NCBI RefSeq assembly: GCF_002970975.1
Contig: NZ_PNFA01000005.1
Coordinates: forward strand, 1-64,000
Origin: Microbacterium halophytorum
Lineage (GTDB): Bacteria > Actinomycetota > Actinomycetes > Actinomycetales > Microbacteriaceae
Reading direction: 5' to 3'
Length of the DNA: 64,000 nucleotides
The position numbers and the translations under genes were made by a program. Each line of letters opens with the position of its first letter. The stretch's first letter is position 1. Under the pieces are notes generated by a model. The model ran no database searches. It was not told the DNA's origin and saw only the letters and a list, made by a program, of their open reading frames with translations. This document shows positions 8,579 to 17,800 of this stretch, piece by piece.

Positions 8579-9490
8579 TCAGCGCGCGAGCGCCGACATC
8601 GTCTCTTCGTGGTCGGGGATCCGGCTGCGGCCGTCGATCCCCCTGCATGACAGGGTCCCGACCGCCGTGGCGTATGCGACGGCCCCGGCGAAACCGCCGT
8701 CGATCGAACCGTCATCGGCGCGGAGCAGCCCCGCGATCAGGGCGCCGTGGAACACGTCCCCCGCGCCGAGCGTGCTGACGAGCTCGGCCTCCGGCGGCAC
8801 GGAGCTCGCCCGTTCACCGTCCGCACGCAGCCCCCTCGAGCCGCGCCCGCCGTCCGTGACGACGACCGCTTCCGCCCCATCGTCGATCGCCCTGCGCATG
8901 TTCTCGTCGAGGTCCCCCGCGCCGTACCGGCGCTCGAGCGCGTCGCGCGTCGGCGCGTACAGGGCCGTGCCGTCGAGCTCGAGGCCGGGGATCTCATTCC
9001 CCGCATCGATCGAGAGCCGGATCCCGCCGGCGACGCGGCCGCGCACATCGCGGACCGCGCGCCAGCCGTGCTGGTCGACGTGCGTCCACTCGGCGCCCGC
9101 CATCAGTTCGAGCGCACGCCCGTGGCCGACGAGGTCGAGCGGCGGTCCGACGCGGTTCATGATCGCGCGCGCCCGCTCCTCGCCGCTGATCACGACGATG
9201 CTGCGCGACGTCGCGGCGCCCGGCACGACCACGATGCCCGAGACGTCGACGCCCTCGGCCGCGAGGCGGGACACGACCCGCTCGCCCTCCTCGTCGTCTC
9301 CCACGGCCGCGACCACGGCGCTGGGAACGCCCAGGCGCACGGCGGCGACGGCCGCGGTGGCGGCGGGCCCTCCCCCGCCGAAGACCATCGCCGATGCGAC
9401 GACGCGCTCGTCCGCACCCGGATACTTCTCGACGGTCGCGATCGAATCCTCGGTCGCGACGCCGACGAAGACGGCCCTCGGCGCGGTCAT
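8579..9490 (-). CDS. yihV: PfkB-family kinase, sulfofructose kinase (YihV)
   Basis: A 303-residue ribokinase/PfkB-fold kinase. The N-terminal substrate signature is [18 protein letters not shown] (residues 37-54), nearly as in E. coli YihV. The C-terminal catalytic motif is [10 protein letters not shown] with the base Asp245. The DVFHGAL wording is shared with YihV. It should phosphorylate 6-deoxy-6-sulfofructose at O-1 with ATP. The start codon overlaps the stop of the isomerase gene by four bases (9487-9490), consistent with coupled expression. Similarity outside the motifs is moderate, so the assignment rests partly on the two strongly matched partner genes on either side. Confidence 0.85.
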   Translation of the reverse strand: MTAPRAVFVGVATEDSIATVEKYPGADERVVASAMVFGGGGPAATAAVAAVRLGVPSAVVAAVGDDEEGERVVSRLAAEGVDVSGIVVVPGAATSRSIVVISGEERARAIMNRVGPPLDLVGHGRALELMAGAEWTHVDQHGWRAVRDVRGRVAGGIRLSIDAGNEIPGLELDGTALYAPTRDALERRYGAGDLDENMRRAIDDGAEAVVVTDGGRGSRGLRADGERASSVPPEAELVSTLGAGDVFHGALIAGLLRADDGSIDGGFAGAVAYATAVGTLSCRGIDGRSRIPDHEETMSALAR

Positions 9491-10728
9491 CGCGGCACCG
9501 AGTCGAGCAGGCCGGCGGCGAGCGCGGGCGCCATCGCAGGGGCGAGCGGCAGCCGCGGCACGAGCAGGCAGTGCATCAGGTGGTAGATGTCTGGCTTGCC
9601 GTCCCATACCTCGGTCGACACGACGTTCTCGGGCGAGAGCTCCTGCCACCACGACCCGTTCTCGGTGTCGATCAGGTGGTTCTTCGCGTAGTCCCAGAAG
9701 CGCTGGTACCAGTCCTCGTACTGCTGCTCGCCGGTGACGGCGTGCAGCGCGCTCGCCCCGCCCATCGCCTCGACGACGACCCAGCGGATGCGCGCCCGGA
9801 CGACGGGCTCGCCATCCCAGCCGACGGAGTACACGAAGCCGGGGTTGCCGTCGGGCTCCCACGCATCGCGCACGGCCGCCTGGAAGACGCCGACCGCGTC
9901 CTCGCGGAGCCACTCGGGCGCGTCGATGCCGCGGTCGAGCAGCGACTGGCGCAGGGACAGCAGGAGCCTCGCCCACTCCGTCCAGTGCCCCGGAGTGCCG
10001 CCGTAGGCGCGGAAGCGGTGCGCGCGGTTGTCGGAGTTGTAGTCGAACAGCGGGTTCAACCGCTCGTCGAAGTGCTCGACGACGCGGTAGTGGTTGTTCC
10101 TCGCGACGTCGTGGATCACCTTCTCGCTGATGCTCAGCGCGCGCCTGAGCCACGTGTCGTCGCCCGTGACGTCCGCGACGACGAGGAAGGCCTCGACGGC
10201 GTGCATATTGACGTTGCCGCCGCGGTACGCCTCCGTCTCGGTGAACGCCTCGTCCCACGACTCCAGACTGATCTGGTTCTCCTCGTCCCAGAACCGCTGC
10301 TCGAACAGGGCGATCGCGTCGTCGAGCAGGTCGCTCGCCCCCGGGCGACCCGCGGCGGTCGCGCTCGCCGCCGCCAGCAGCACGAAGCAGTGCGCGTACC
10401 CGGGCTTGGAGCGGTCGACGGGGCCGTCGTCGTCGACCTCCGCGTACCAGCCGCCGTTGACGCGGTCGCGCAGCGGGCCGTTCAGCGACCGGATGCCGTG
10501 ATCGACGTACGAAGCCGCTCCCGGCCGGCCCAGCAGTGCCGCGAGCGAATAGACGTGCACCATGCGGCTCGTGATCCACAGCTCCGTATTCTTGTCGTCC
10601 CTGACGACGCCCGAGTTGCTGAGCCAGCCGAAGCCCGTCGGGACCTTCGCGGCGCGGCCGAACTCGAACGTGCGGTCGGCCTCGGCCTCGAGCCAGCGCG
10701 CGTGGGCGGGGGTGTTGAGCCACTTCAT
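9487..10728 (-). CDS. yihS: Sulfoquinovose isomerase (YihS), AGE-family aldose-ketose isomerase
   Basis: A 413-residue protein, exactly the length of E. coli YihS, and collinear with it. It opens [14 protein letters not shown] (YihS: MKWFNTLSHNRWLE). Blocks such as [42 protein letters not shown] and IYHLMHCL follow in the same order. The residues Arg55, His176, Arg238, His248 and His383 fall at the same numbers as the active-site residues of the E. coli enzyme. It should interconvert sulfoquinovose and 6-deoxy-6-sulfofructose (also mannose/fructose-type substrates in vitro for the family). The start at 10728 follows GAAGGAAG. This is the strongest identification in the operon. Confidence 0.93.
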   Translation of the reverse strand: MKWLNTPAHARWLEAEADRTFEFGRAAKVPTGFGWLSNSGVVRDDKNTELWITSRMVHVYSLAALLGRPGAASYVDHGIRSLNGPLRDRVNGGWYAEVDDDGPVDRSKPGYAHCFVLLAAASATAAGRPGASDLLDDAIALFEQRFWDEENQISLESWDEAFTETEAYRGGNVNMHAVEAFLVVADVTGDDTWLRRALSISEKVIHDVARNNHYRVVEHFDERLNPLFDYNSDNRAHRFRAYGGTPGHWTEWARLLLSLRQSLLDRGIDAPEWLREDAVGVFQAAVRDAWEPDGNPGFVYSVGWDGEPVVRARIRWVVVEAMGGASALHAVTGEQQYEDWYQRFWDYAKNHLIDTENGSWWQELSPENVVSTEVWDGKPDIYHLMHCLLVPRLPLAPAMAPALAAGLLDSVPR

Positions 10729-10759
10729 CCGGTTCTGCTTCCTTCGTGGTTCCGCGTGG

Positions 10760-11866
10760 TCAGTTCGTCGCAAAGCGGAGGTCGACGGGCGCATGCTCCG
10801 CCGCGGACCGTTCGGCCGCCAGCCCCATGAGCACGGCGCGGAGGCCGTCCTCGAGCGTGACCTCGACGTCGGCCTCGCCGCGCACCACCTGCTGGAACTT
10901 CTGGTGCTCGAAGAAGGTCGACCCGTAGTGGCCGCCGGCGGCCTCGAGCTCGGGATCCACGGCGATCTCGTCCGTCGCCGGCCCCTGTGGGTCGCGCGGG
11001 CTGAGCGTCACGTACGAGTTCGCGCCGGCGCCGCCCCAGTGGCTGCTCGCCACGGGGACGCCGACCTCGACCTTGGCGACGTCGCCCGTCACCGAGAGGT
11101 GCTCCTGGAACTGCGTGCCCTCGGCGAACATGCAGAGGTTGAGCATGGCCCTGGCCCCGCCCGCGAAGTCCACCGTGACGAACGCGTTGTCGAGGATGTC
11201 GGGAACGTGTCCGTCGTAGTCCTCGTCGCGGTGATTCACGTCGGCACCCCCGGACGCGTAGATCCGGATGGGCTCGTCGCGCAGGATCAGCCGCATCAGG
11301 TCGAAGAAGTGGCAGGCCTTCTCGACGAGCGTGCCGCCGGTGCGCGCCGCGTATCGGTTCCAGTTGCCCACCTTCTGCAGGAACGGGAAGCGGTGCTCCG
11401 TGATCGCGAGCATGCGCGGCGTGCCCGTTCTGCCTGCGTGCACGTCGTCGATGAAGCGCTGCATCGGCGGCATGTACCGGTACTCCATGGCGACCCAGAT
11501 CGGTGCTCCGTAGCCGGCTGCGGCCGCGCGGAGCCCCTCCGCGTCGGCTGCGCTCGTGACGAGCGGCTTCTCGACGAGGATCGGCAGCTCGGCGCCGGTG
11601 GCGAAGACGTCCAGCAGGATCCGCGCGTGGGTGTCGTTCGGCGTTGCGACGATCAGCGCGTCGAGGTCTTCGGCGGCGAGCATCTCGCCGTGCGACGCGT
11701 ATGCGGGGACATCGGCAGCGAGGAAGCGCCCCGCCTCGGCGAGCGACGGCCCGTGCGGGTCGGCGATCGCCGCGATGCGGGCGCCGTCGAGCTTCTCCAG
11801 ATACCGGATGTGCTCGCGCCCCATCGTGCCCGCCCCGACCAGCCCGTAGCGAAGTTCGCCCGCCAT
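10760..11866 (-). CDS. Gfo/Idh/MocA-fold NAD-binding protein, candidate NAD-dependent sulfoquinovosidase
   Basis: A 368-residue protein with an N-terminal Rossmann domain (GLVGAGTMG, residues 8-16; EKP motif at 99-101) and the Gfo/Idh/MocA C-terminal domain (YRYMPP and KACHFFDL segments). It is the first gene of the sulfoquinovose operon. No GH31-type sulfoquinovosidase gene is present in the cluster. An NAD-dependent glycosidase family acting on sulfoquinovosides (GH188), described from Arthrobacter sulfoglycolysis clusters, has this fold, so this gene is the natural candidate for releasing sulfoquinovose from its glycerol glycoside. An ordinary sugar oxidoreductase is the alternative. The start at 11866 has GAGG nine bases upstream; an in-frame upstream GTG at 11908 is less likely. 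Confidence 0.65.
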   Translation of the reverse strand: MAGELRYGLVGAGTMGREHIRYLEKLDGARIAAIADPHGPSLAEAGRFLAADVPAYASHGEMLAAEDLDALIVATPNDTHARILLDVFATGAELPILVEKPLVTSAADAEGLRAAAAGYGAPIWVAMEYRYMPPMQRFIDDVHAGRTGTPRMLAITEHRFPFLQKVGNWNRYAARTGGTLVEKACHFFDLMRLILRDEPIRIYASGGADVNHRDEDYDGHVPDILDNAFVTVDFAGGARAMLNLCMFAEGTQFQEHLSVTGDVAKVEVGVPVASSHWGGAGANSYVTLSPRDPQGPATDEIAVDPELEAAGGHYGSTFFEHQKFQQVVRGEADVEVTLEDGLRAVLMGLAAERSAAEHAPVDLRFATN

Positions 11867-11898
11867 GTCACCGTCCTCATCGACTGTGTGTTGCTTTT

Positions 11899-11915
11899 CC
11901 AACGTCAAGTGTTGG
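11899..11915 (-). promoter_or_regulatory. Inverted repeat over a -35-like element upstream of the sulfoquinovose operon
   Basis: CCAAC-N7-GTTGG forms an inverted repeat 33 bases upstream of the first operon gene. On the minus strand it contains TTGACG, a good -35 match; no convincing -10 was found at the right spacing. A repressor such as the DeoR protein at 2203-2967 could act here. The call is tentative. Confidence 0.35.
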
Positions 11916-12079
11916 TATTCGAACAGTCACAGCATGGCCCGCTCGCCCCGACGTGTCAAGACCCTCCGCCGCACCTGGTGCACCACCCGCACACGTCGTA
12001 GGTTCCCGCAGACGAGTTCGCCGTTTTGTTGTCCGAGTCACTCAAAGGGGCACGCCCGTGCCGAAGTAGGCTGAAACCC

Positions 12080-13858
12080 ATGCTCGATAGCCGCGCCATT
12101 CGCAAGGTCCTCATCGCCAACCGCGGCGAGATCGCCGTCCGCATCGTCCGGGCCGCGAGCGACGCCGGTCTCGGGTCGGTCGCCGTGTACGCCGACCAGG
12201 ACCGCGACGCCCTGCACGTCAAGCTCGCCGATGAGGCGTACGCGCTCGACGGCGAGACCAGCGCCGACACATACCTCCAGATCGACAAGATCCTGTCGAT
12301 CGCGCGCCGCTCCGGCGCCGACGCCGTGCACCCCGGCTACGGCTTCCTCGCCGAGAACGCCGAGTTCGCGCGCGCCGTCGCGCGCGCGGGCCTGACCTGG
12401 ATCGGCCCGTCGCCCGAGGCGATCGAGTCGCTCGGCGACAAGGTCACGGCGCGCCGGGTCGCCGAGAAGGTCGGCGCCCCCCTCGCGCCGGGCACACCGG
12501 GGCCCGTCGACACGGCGGAGGAGGTCGTGGAGTTCGCCGAGCAGGTCGGCCTGCCGATCGCGATCAAGGCGGCGTACGGCGGCGGCGGGCGCGGCCTCAA
12601 GGTCGCCCGCACGATCGATGAGGTGCCCGAGATGTTCGAGTCGGCCACGCGCGAAGCGATCGCCGCCTTCGGCCGCGGCGAGTGCTTCGTCGAGAAGTAC
12701 CTCGACAAGCCGCGCCACGTCGAGACCCAGTGCCTGGCGGACGCCGCCGGCAACGTCGTCGTCGTCTCCACGCGCGACTGCTCGCTGCAGCGCCGCCACC
12801 AGAAGCTCGTCGAGGAGGCCCCCGCGCCGTTCCTCACCCCTGAGCAGAACGAGATCCTCTACAGCGCCTCGAAGGCGATCCTGAAGGAGGTCGGCTACGT
12901 CGGCGCCGGCACGTGCGAGTTCCTGATCGGCGCGGACGGCACGATCTCGTTCCTCGAGGTCAACACGCGCCTGCAGGTGGAGCACCCCGTCTCGGAGGAG
13001 GTCACGGGCATCGACCTCGTCCGCGAGCAGTTCCGGATCGCGGCGGGCGAGGAGATCGGATACGGCGACCCCGAGCCGCGCGGCCACTCGTTCGAGTTCC
13101 GCATCAACGGCGAGGACCCCGGTCGCGGCTTCCTGCCGCAGCCGGGCCCCATCCACGTCTTCAAGACCTTCGGTGGGCCGGGCATCCGGCTCGACTCGGG
13201 CGTGACGGCGGGCGACAGCGTGTCCGGCGCGTTCGATTCGATGCTCGCCAAGATCATCGTGACGGGCCGCGACCGCGCCGAGGCCCTCGAGCGCTCGCGT
13301 CGCGCCCTCGCCGAGTTCGAGGTCGCTGGTCTGCCCACCGTGCTGCCCTTCCACCGCAAGGTCGTCAGCGACCCCGCGTTCACCGCCGAGAGCGGCGAGT
13401 TCGGCGTCTACACGCGCTGGATCGAGACGGAGTTCGTCAACGACATCCCCGCGTGGGACGGCGAGCTGGCCGCGCCGGCCGAAGCCGAGGCGCGTCACAC
13501 CGTCGTCGTCGAGGTCGCCGGCAAGCGCCTCGAGGTCTCCCTGCCCGACCGGATCACGACGAACAGCAGCCAGGGCGGTCGCCCTGCCGCCGCTCCCCCG
13601 TCGCGCCGCTCGCACTCGGGCGGCGCCGTCTCGACCGGCGCTTCCGGCAACGCGCTGAAGTCGCCGATGCAGGCGACCGTCGTGAAGGTCGCCGTCGAGG
13701 ACGGTCAGGAGGTCGTCAAGGGCGACCTCGTGCTCGTGCTCGAGGCGATGAAGATGGAGCAGCCCATCCACGCGCACAAGGACGGCACCGTCTCGGCGAT
13801 CGACGCACCCGTCGGCGGCACGATCTCGGCGGGCCACGCGCTGCTCGAGATCGCCTGA
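12080..13858 (+). CDS. Acyl-CoA (acetyl-/propionyl-CoA) carboxylase biotin-carboxylase/BCCP subunit
   Basis: A 592-residue fused biotin carboxylase and biotin carboxyl carrier protein, as in actinobacterial AccA3/BccA. The biotin-carboxylase part (about residues 6-450) begins [13 protein letters not shown] and has the ATP-grasp Gly-rich loop ([10 protein letters not shown]). An Ala/Ser/Pro linker follows (about 495-525), then the biotinyl domain with EAMKMEQ. The biotinylated lysine is Lys558, 35 residues from the C-terminus as usual. It supplies carboxybiotin to separate carboxyltransferase subunits for malonyl-CoA or methylmalonyl-CoA synthesis. The start at 12080 matches the family N-terminus; only a weak ribosome-binding site precedes it. 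Confidence 0.92.
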   Translation: MLDSRAIRKVLIANRGEIAVRIVRAASDAGLGSVAVYADQDRDALHVKLADEAYALDGETSADTYLQIDKILSIARRSGADAVHPGYGFLAENAEFARAVARAGLTWIGPSPEAIESLGDKVTARRVAEKVGAPLAPGTPGPVDTAEEVVEFAEQVGLPIAIKAAYGGGGRGLKVARTIDEVPEMFESATREAIAAFGRGECFVEKYLDKPRHVETQCLADAAGNVVVVSTRDCSLQRRHQKLVEEAPAPFLTPEQNEILYSASKAILKEVGYVGAGTCEFLIGADGTISFLEVNTRLQVEHPVSEEVTGIDLVREQFRIAAGEEIGYGDPEPRGHSFEFRINGEDPGRGFLPQPGPIHVFKTFGGPGIRLDSGVTAGDSVSGAFDSMLAKIIVTGRDRAEALERSRRALAEFEVAGLPTVLPFHRKVVSDPAFTAESGEFGVYTRWIETEFVNDIPAWDGELAAPAEAEARHTVVVEVAGKRLEVSLPDRITTNSSQGGRPAAAPPSRRSHSGGAVSTGASGNALKSPMQATVVKVAVEDGQEVVKGDLVLVLEAMKMEQPIHAHKDGTVSAIDAPVGGTISAGHALLEIA

Positions 13859-13874
13859 CCCGTTCATCGCCGCG

Positions 13875-13909
13875 GCGGCCCCGACCGGTTCCGAGCCGGG
13901 CGGGGCCGC
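13875..13909 (+). terminator. GC-rich hairpin after the carboxylase gene
   Basis: GCGGCCCCG at 13875-13883 pairs with CGGGGCCGC at 13901-13909, and the loop can form an additional CCGG/CCGG stem. It lies 17 bases after the stop codon, between convergent genes. There is no U-tract, as is common in high-GC actinobacteria. Confidence 0.6.
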
Positions 13910-13952
13910 TGTGCGTGCGGCCGACGCCGTCCGGCCGCACAGGCCAGCGCGG

Positions 13953-14672
13953 TCATTCGGCCCCGCGTTCGCGCAGCATCGCTTTCAGCTCCGCGATCTC
14001 GACGCGCAGCGCGGCCACCTGGCGCGCGTCATCCGCATCCTCCTCGTCGTCCCGCGCCGAGAGCTTCTCGACGATCCACGACGTGATCGTCGCCGTCGCC
14101 GAACCGATCAGCGCGATGCCTCCGATCATCAGGGCGGCGGCGATCAGCCGGCCCGCGGTCGTGATCGGGGTATAGTCGCCGTAGCCGACAGTGGTCAGGG
14201 TCACGAGCGTCCACCAGAGCGCCTCGCCGAACGACTCGATCGCCCCGCCGTGCCCCTCCTCCGCATTGAGGATGGCGAGCGCCGCCACGAACATCACGAG
14301 CAGCGCCGTGCCGCCCGTGTACAGGGCGACTCGGCCCCGCAGCGCGTTCCCCGCATTGCGCCCGACGATCGCGACCGCGGTGGCGAAGCGCAGGAGCAGG
14401 AGCAGCCGCAGCATCGGCAGCACGACGATGACCAGGTCGAGGAGGTGCCCGGCGAACCACCGGCCCCGCGGAGCGGCGACGCTCAACCGAACCGCATAGT
14501 CGACGACGAACACGACCCAGGTCGCCCAGATGATCGCGTCGGCGACACCCTGCAGCGGGCTGTCCGGAGGCGTCAGCGTGCCGACGGCGAAAGCCGCCAA
14601 GAAGAGGAGCGACGCCGCCATCAGCGGCCATTTCGTGCGGCTGACCCACCGCTCGTACCGGGTTCCGTACAT
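13953..14672 (-). CDS. Potassium channel family protein
   Basis: A 239-residue membrane protein of the ion-transport (voltage-gated-like) family. About five to six hydrophobic segments precede and flank a pore loop with the potassium selectivity filter TTVGYGD (about residues 160-166). The segment before the pore (PMLRLLLLLRFATAV...GRNAGNALRGR) has spaced arginines resembling a degenerate S4 voltage sensor. The C-terminal 40 residues are charged and probably form a coiled coil. The start at 14672 fits the family N-terminus; a longer reading to 14765 adds a basic low-complexity segment and is rejected. It is convergent with the carboxylase gene. Confidence 0.85.
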   Translation of the reverse strand: MYGTRYERWVSRTKWPLMAASLLFLAAFAVGTLTPPDSPLQGVADAIIWATWVVFVVDYAVRLSVAAPRGRWFAGHLLDLVIVVLPMLRLLLLLRFATAVAIVGRNAGNALRGRVALYTGGTALLVMFVAALAILNAEEGHGGAIESFGEALWWTLVTLTTVGYGDYTPITTAGRLIAAALMIGGIALIGSATATITSWIVEKLSARDDEEDADDARQVAALRVEIAELKAMLRERGAE

Positions 14673-14804
14673 GGCTGACAGAGTATCGAGGGCGCGGCGC
14701 CGGAACGACGTGCAGCCGCGCCGGAGCTCGGTTTCACAACCACGCGTCGACACGCTTCGAGTCACGGAGCGGAAGTCCGCGGGGCTCGTCGAGGCCTCGA
14801 ACGC

Positions 14805-14840
14805 GCGAACGCGCCCCGCCGTGCGGCGGGACGCGTTCGC
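14805..14840 (-). terminator. 16-bp stem terminator of the 5'-nucleotidase-like gene
   Basis: The arms 14805-14820 and 14825-14840 form a 16-bp stem (one wobble position) with a 4-base loop GTGC. The hairpin lies just 3' of the stop codon at 14857 on the minus strand, as expected for an intrinsic terminator. Confidence 0.75.
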
Positions 14841-14856
14841 GGAACGACGGCCGAGG

Positions 14857-17800
14857 CTACTCGGCCGCGCTGCGGCGGCGGATCGCGAGGAAGACCCCGC
14901 CCGCGCCCAGCATCAGCAAGGCGACGATGCCGACGCCCCACGCGACGTTCGCACCCGTGACGGCGAGCTCGCCGTCGTCCGAGCCGCTGGCGTCCGAGCT
15001 GCCGCCGTCGGTTCCGGCGTCGGTTCCGGCGTCGTCCGTACCGGCGTCGTCCGTACCGGAGTCGTCCGTACCGGAGTCGTCCGTACCGGTACCGTCGGTG
15101 CCGGGGTCGTCCGTACCGGCGTCATCCGTGCTCGAGTCGTCCGAGCTGGTGTCGTCGTCCGAGCCGTCGACGGGGATCGCCCGGCCGAGCGGTGCGGGGT
15201 CGACCACGTCGTGCTCCGCGAAGTAGTCGACCGATGCCGTCAGGTCGACGAGGCCGGAGTCGGCCGTGCCGACGCCCTCGGCGAAGGTGGTGAAGTTGTC
15301 GCCGCCCGAAGCGACGAACGAATTCGTCACGACGAGGATCTCGTCCTCCGGCTGCACCTCTTCGCCCTGGTAGGTCATCGAGACGATGCGCTCGCCCTGC
15401 TCGGCTTCCTCGACGTACTCGTAGGAGAAGCCCTCCGAGACGCCCAGGTGCAGCTTCGAGCGCTCCGAGCCGTCCGGCTGCCACTGCTCCTCGAGCACGC
15501 CCTCGAGCTGCTCGCCCGTCAGCGTCGTGGTCACGAGCGTGTTCGCGAACGGCTGCACGTTCGCGACGTCGCGGTAGGTGACCGTGCCGTCCTCGCCGTA
15601 GCGCAGGTCGTCGCGGAGCCCGCCGGGGTTCATGATTCCGATCTGCGCGGGCTCAGCGCCGCCGTACTTCGAGTACTCGCTCGCCGACCACAGGTACATG
15701 TCGGCGACCAGGTTGCCCATGCTCGACTCGACGCCGCGGTCGTCGCCCGCCGGCTCGCCGCCGCGCAGGATGTCGGCGCTGATCTTGCCGACCTCGACCG
15801 AGCCCTCCTCGTCAGCGACCAGGATCGCCTCGTCGACGATGTCGCGCACGGCCTCGTTCTCGGAGAACTGCGGCTCCTCCTCGACGACGAGCGGCACCGA
15901 CGTGCCCTCGATCGAGACGAGCTCCTGGGTCTCCGAATCGACCCGGATGTCCAGGGCGCCGAGGGTCGTGCCGTACTGGTGCGACGAGATCACGGGGCGC
16001 GGGGCGCCGTCCGGACCCGCGATGTCGCAGTCGTAGAGCTGGTGCGTGTGGCCCGAGACGATCGCGTCGATCTCGGCCGAGGCGCCGCGCACGAGCTCGC
16101 CGTAGGAGGTGCCCTCTTCGGCGATCGCGTCGCACTGGTCGCCGCCCGAGCCCGAGTGGGTGAGCAGCACCGTGACGTCGGCGAGGTCGTTCTCCGCGAT
16201 CTCCTCCGCCACGCGGTTCGCCGCCTCCACCTGGTCGCCGAACTCGATGTCGGCGATGCCGGCCGGGCTGACGAGCGTCGAGGTGTCCTCCGTGACCGTG
16301 CCGATGAAGGCGACGTCGACGCCGTCGACGGTGCGGACGGCGTACTCGGCGAGCGCGGGCTCCGTCGTTCCCTTCCGGTACACGTTCGCGCCGAGCGCGA
16401 GGTCCTCGCTGCCGAAGCGCGGGATCACCCGGTCGGTGAGGTCGTCGAAGCCTCCGTCGAACTCGTGGTTGCCGACGACGCTGACGTCGAGGCCCGCCTC
16501 GACGAGCGCGTCGATCGTGGGGTTGTCCTGCTGGATGAACGACGTGAACGTCGATGCGCCGATGTTGTCGCCCGCCGAGGCGAACAGCGTGTTCGGGTTC
16601 TCGGCGCGGTACTGGTCGATCGCGCCGGCGAGCACGGCGGCGCCGGCCTCACCGTTGCGGAGGTTCGGCTCGATCCGGCCGTGGAAGTCGTTGATCGTGA
16701 GCACCTGGATGTCGGTCGTCGCCGACTCCTCGGCGGTGGGCGCGACCTCGAACATCGTCGTGGTGCCCGACACCTCGTTGCCGACGGCGATCATCGCCTC
16801 GCCGCTGGGCGAGGACTCGGCCGGGATGAACTCGATGCTCTCGGGGCCGAGGTCGCCCGCCTGCGCCAGCACGGCGCTCGGGTCGTCCGCGTCCTCGACC
16901 GAGACCGAGAAGTCGCGGTTGTTGACGTAGGTGACGAAGGCCGAAGCGGCCGGGTCGGTCACGTCGTACACGGCGATGCCGCCGACGCGCTCGTTCGCCA
17001 CGAACGCGTAGGTGCGGCCGTCGACCGTGCCGATCTCGACGGACTCGGGCTCGGGGCCCTTGTCGTCGCTGCGGCCCTCGGCGTTCGACTCCGAGTGGTT
17101 CGAGTTGGCGAAACCGGGCGCGGCCTCCGCCGCGATCCGCTCGAGCTCGGCGGCCGAGTCGTAGACGACCTCGCCATCGGTCGTCCAGATCGAGAACGAG
17201 CGCGCGCCGAAGGCGGAGAGCTCCTCGTAGCATCCGGCCTCGGCGTCGAAGCCCTCCTCGATCGAGACGTTCAGGCGCCCGAGGTCCTCGTCGCCCAGGT
17301 CGTCAGCGAGCGAGCTGGTCTCGCAGACCGGGCCGTACCCCTCCTCTTCGAGGTCCTTCACGCGCACGGACTCGACGTAGTCGCCCCACTCGCGGGCGTC
17401 GCCCTCGTTCGCCGTGACGAGGTAGGTCTCACCGCCTGCCTCGTACGCGCTGATCGCGTCGGGCATCGGGATGCCGTACAGCCCGTCGTACGTGCGCTGC
17501 TCGAACTCGGGCGTGCCCTCGGGGTCGCGGTCCGACGGATCGAGGGGGATCTGGCCGTGGTCCTTGTTCGGCAGCGCCAGGATGTCGGTGACCTCCGCGC
17601 TCGCGATGTCGACGACCGCGATGGAGTTGGCCTCCTGCAGCGTCGCGTACGCGGTGCCGCCGGCCGTGGCGATGTACTCCGGCTCGAGGTTGCGCGAGAC
17701 GGGCAGGTCGTCGCCGTGCGGCGCGGGGCCGAACACGCGGACGCCCTCGGGCAGCGCGTCGCCCTCGAAGGCGTGGAAGTCGGCGGTGCGCACGTCGGCC

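Noticed and set aside
6291..9737. 1148-codon plus-strand open frame
   Set aside because: Antisense to the binding protein, aldolase and kinase genes of the sulfoquinovose operon, with a low-complexity product.
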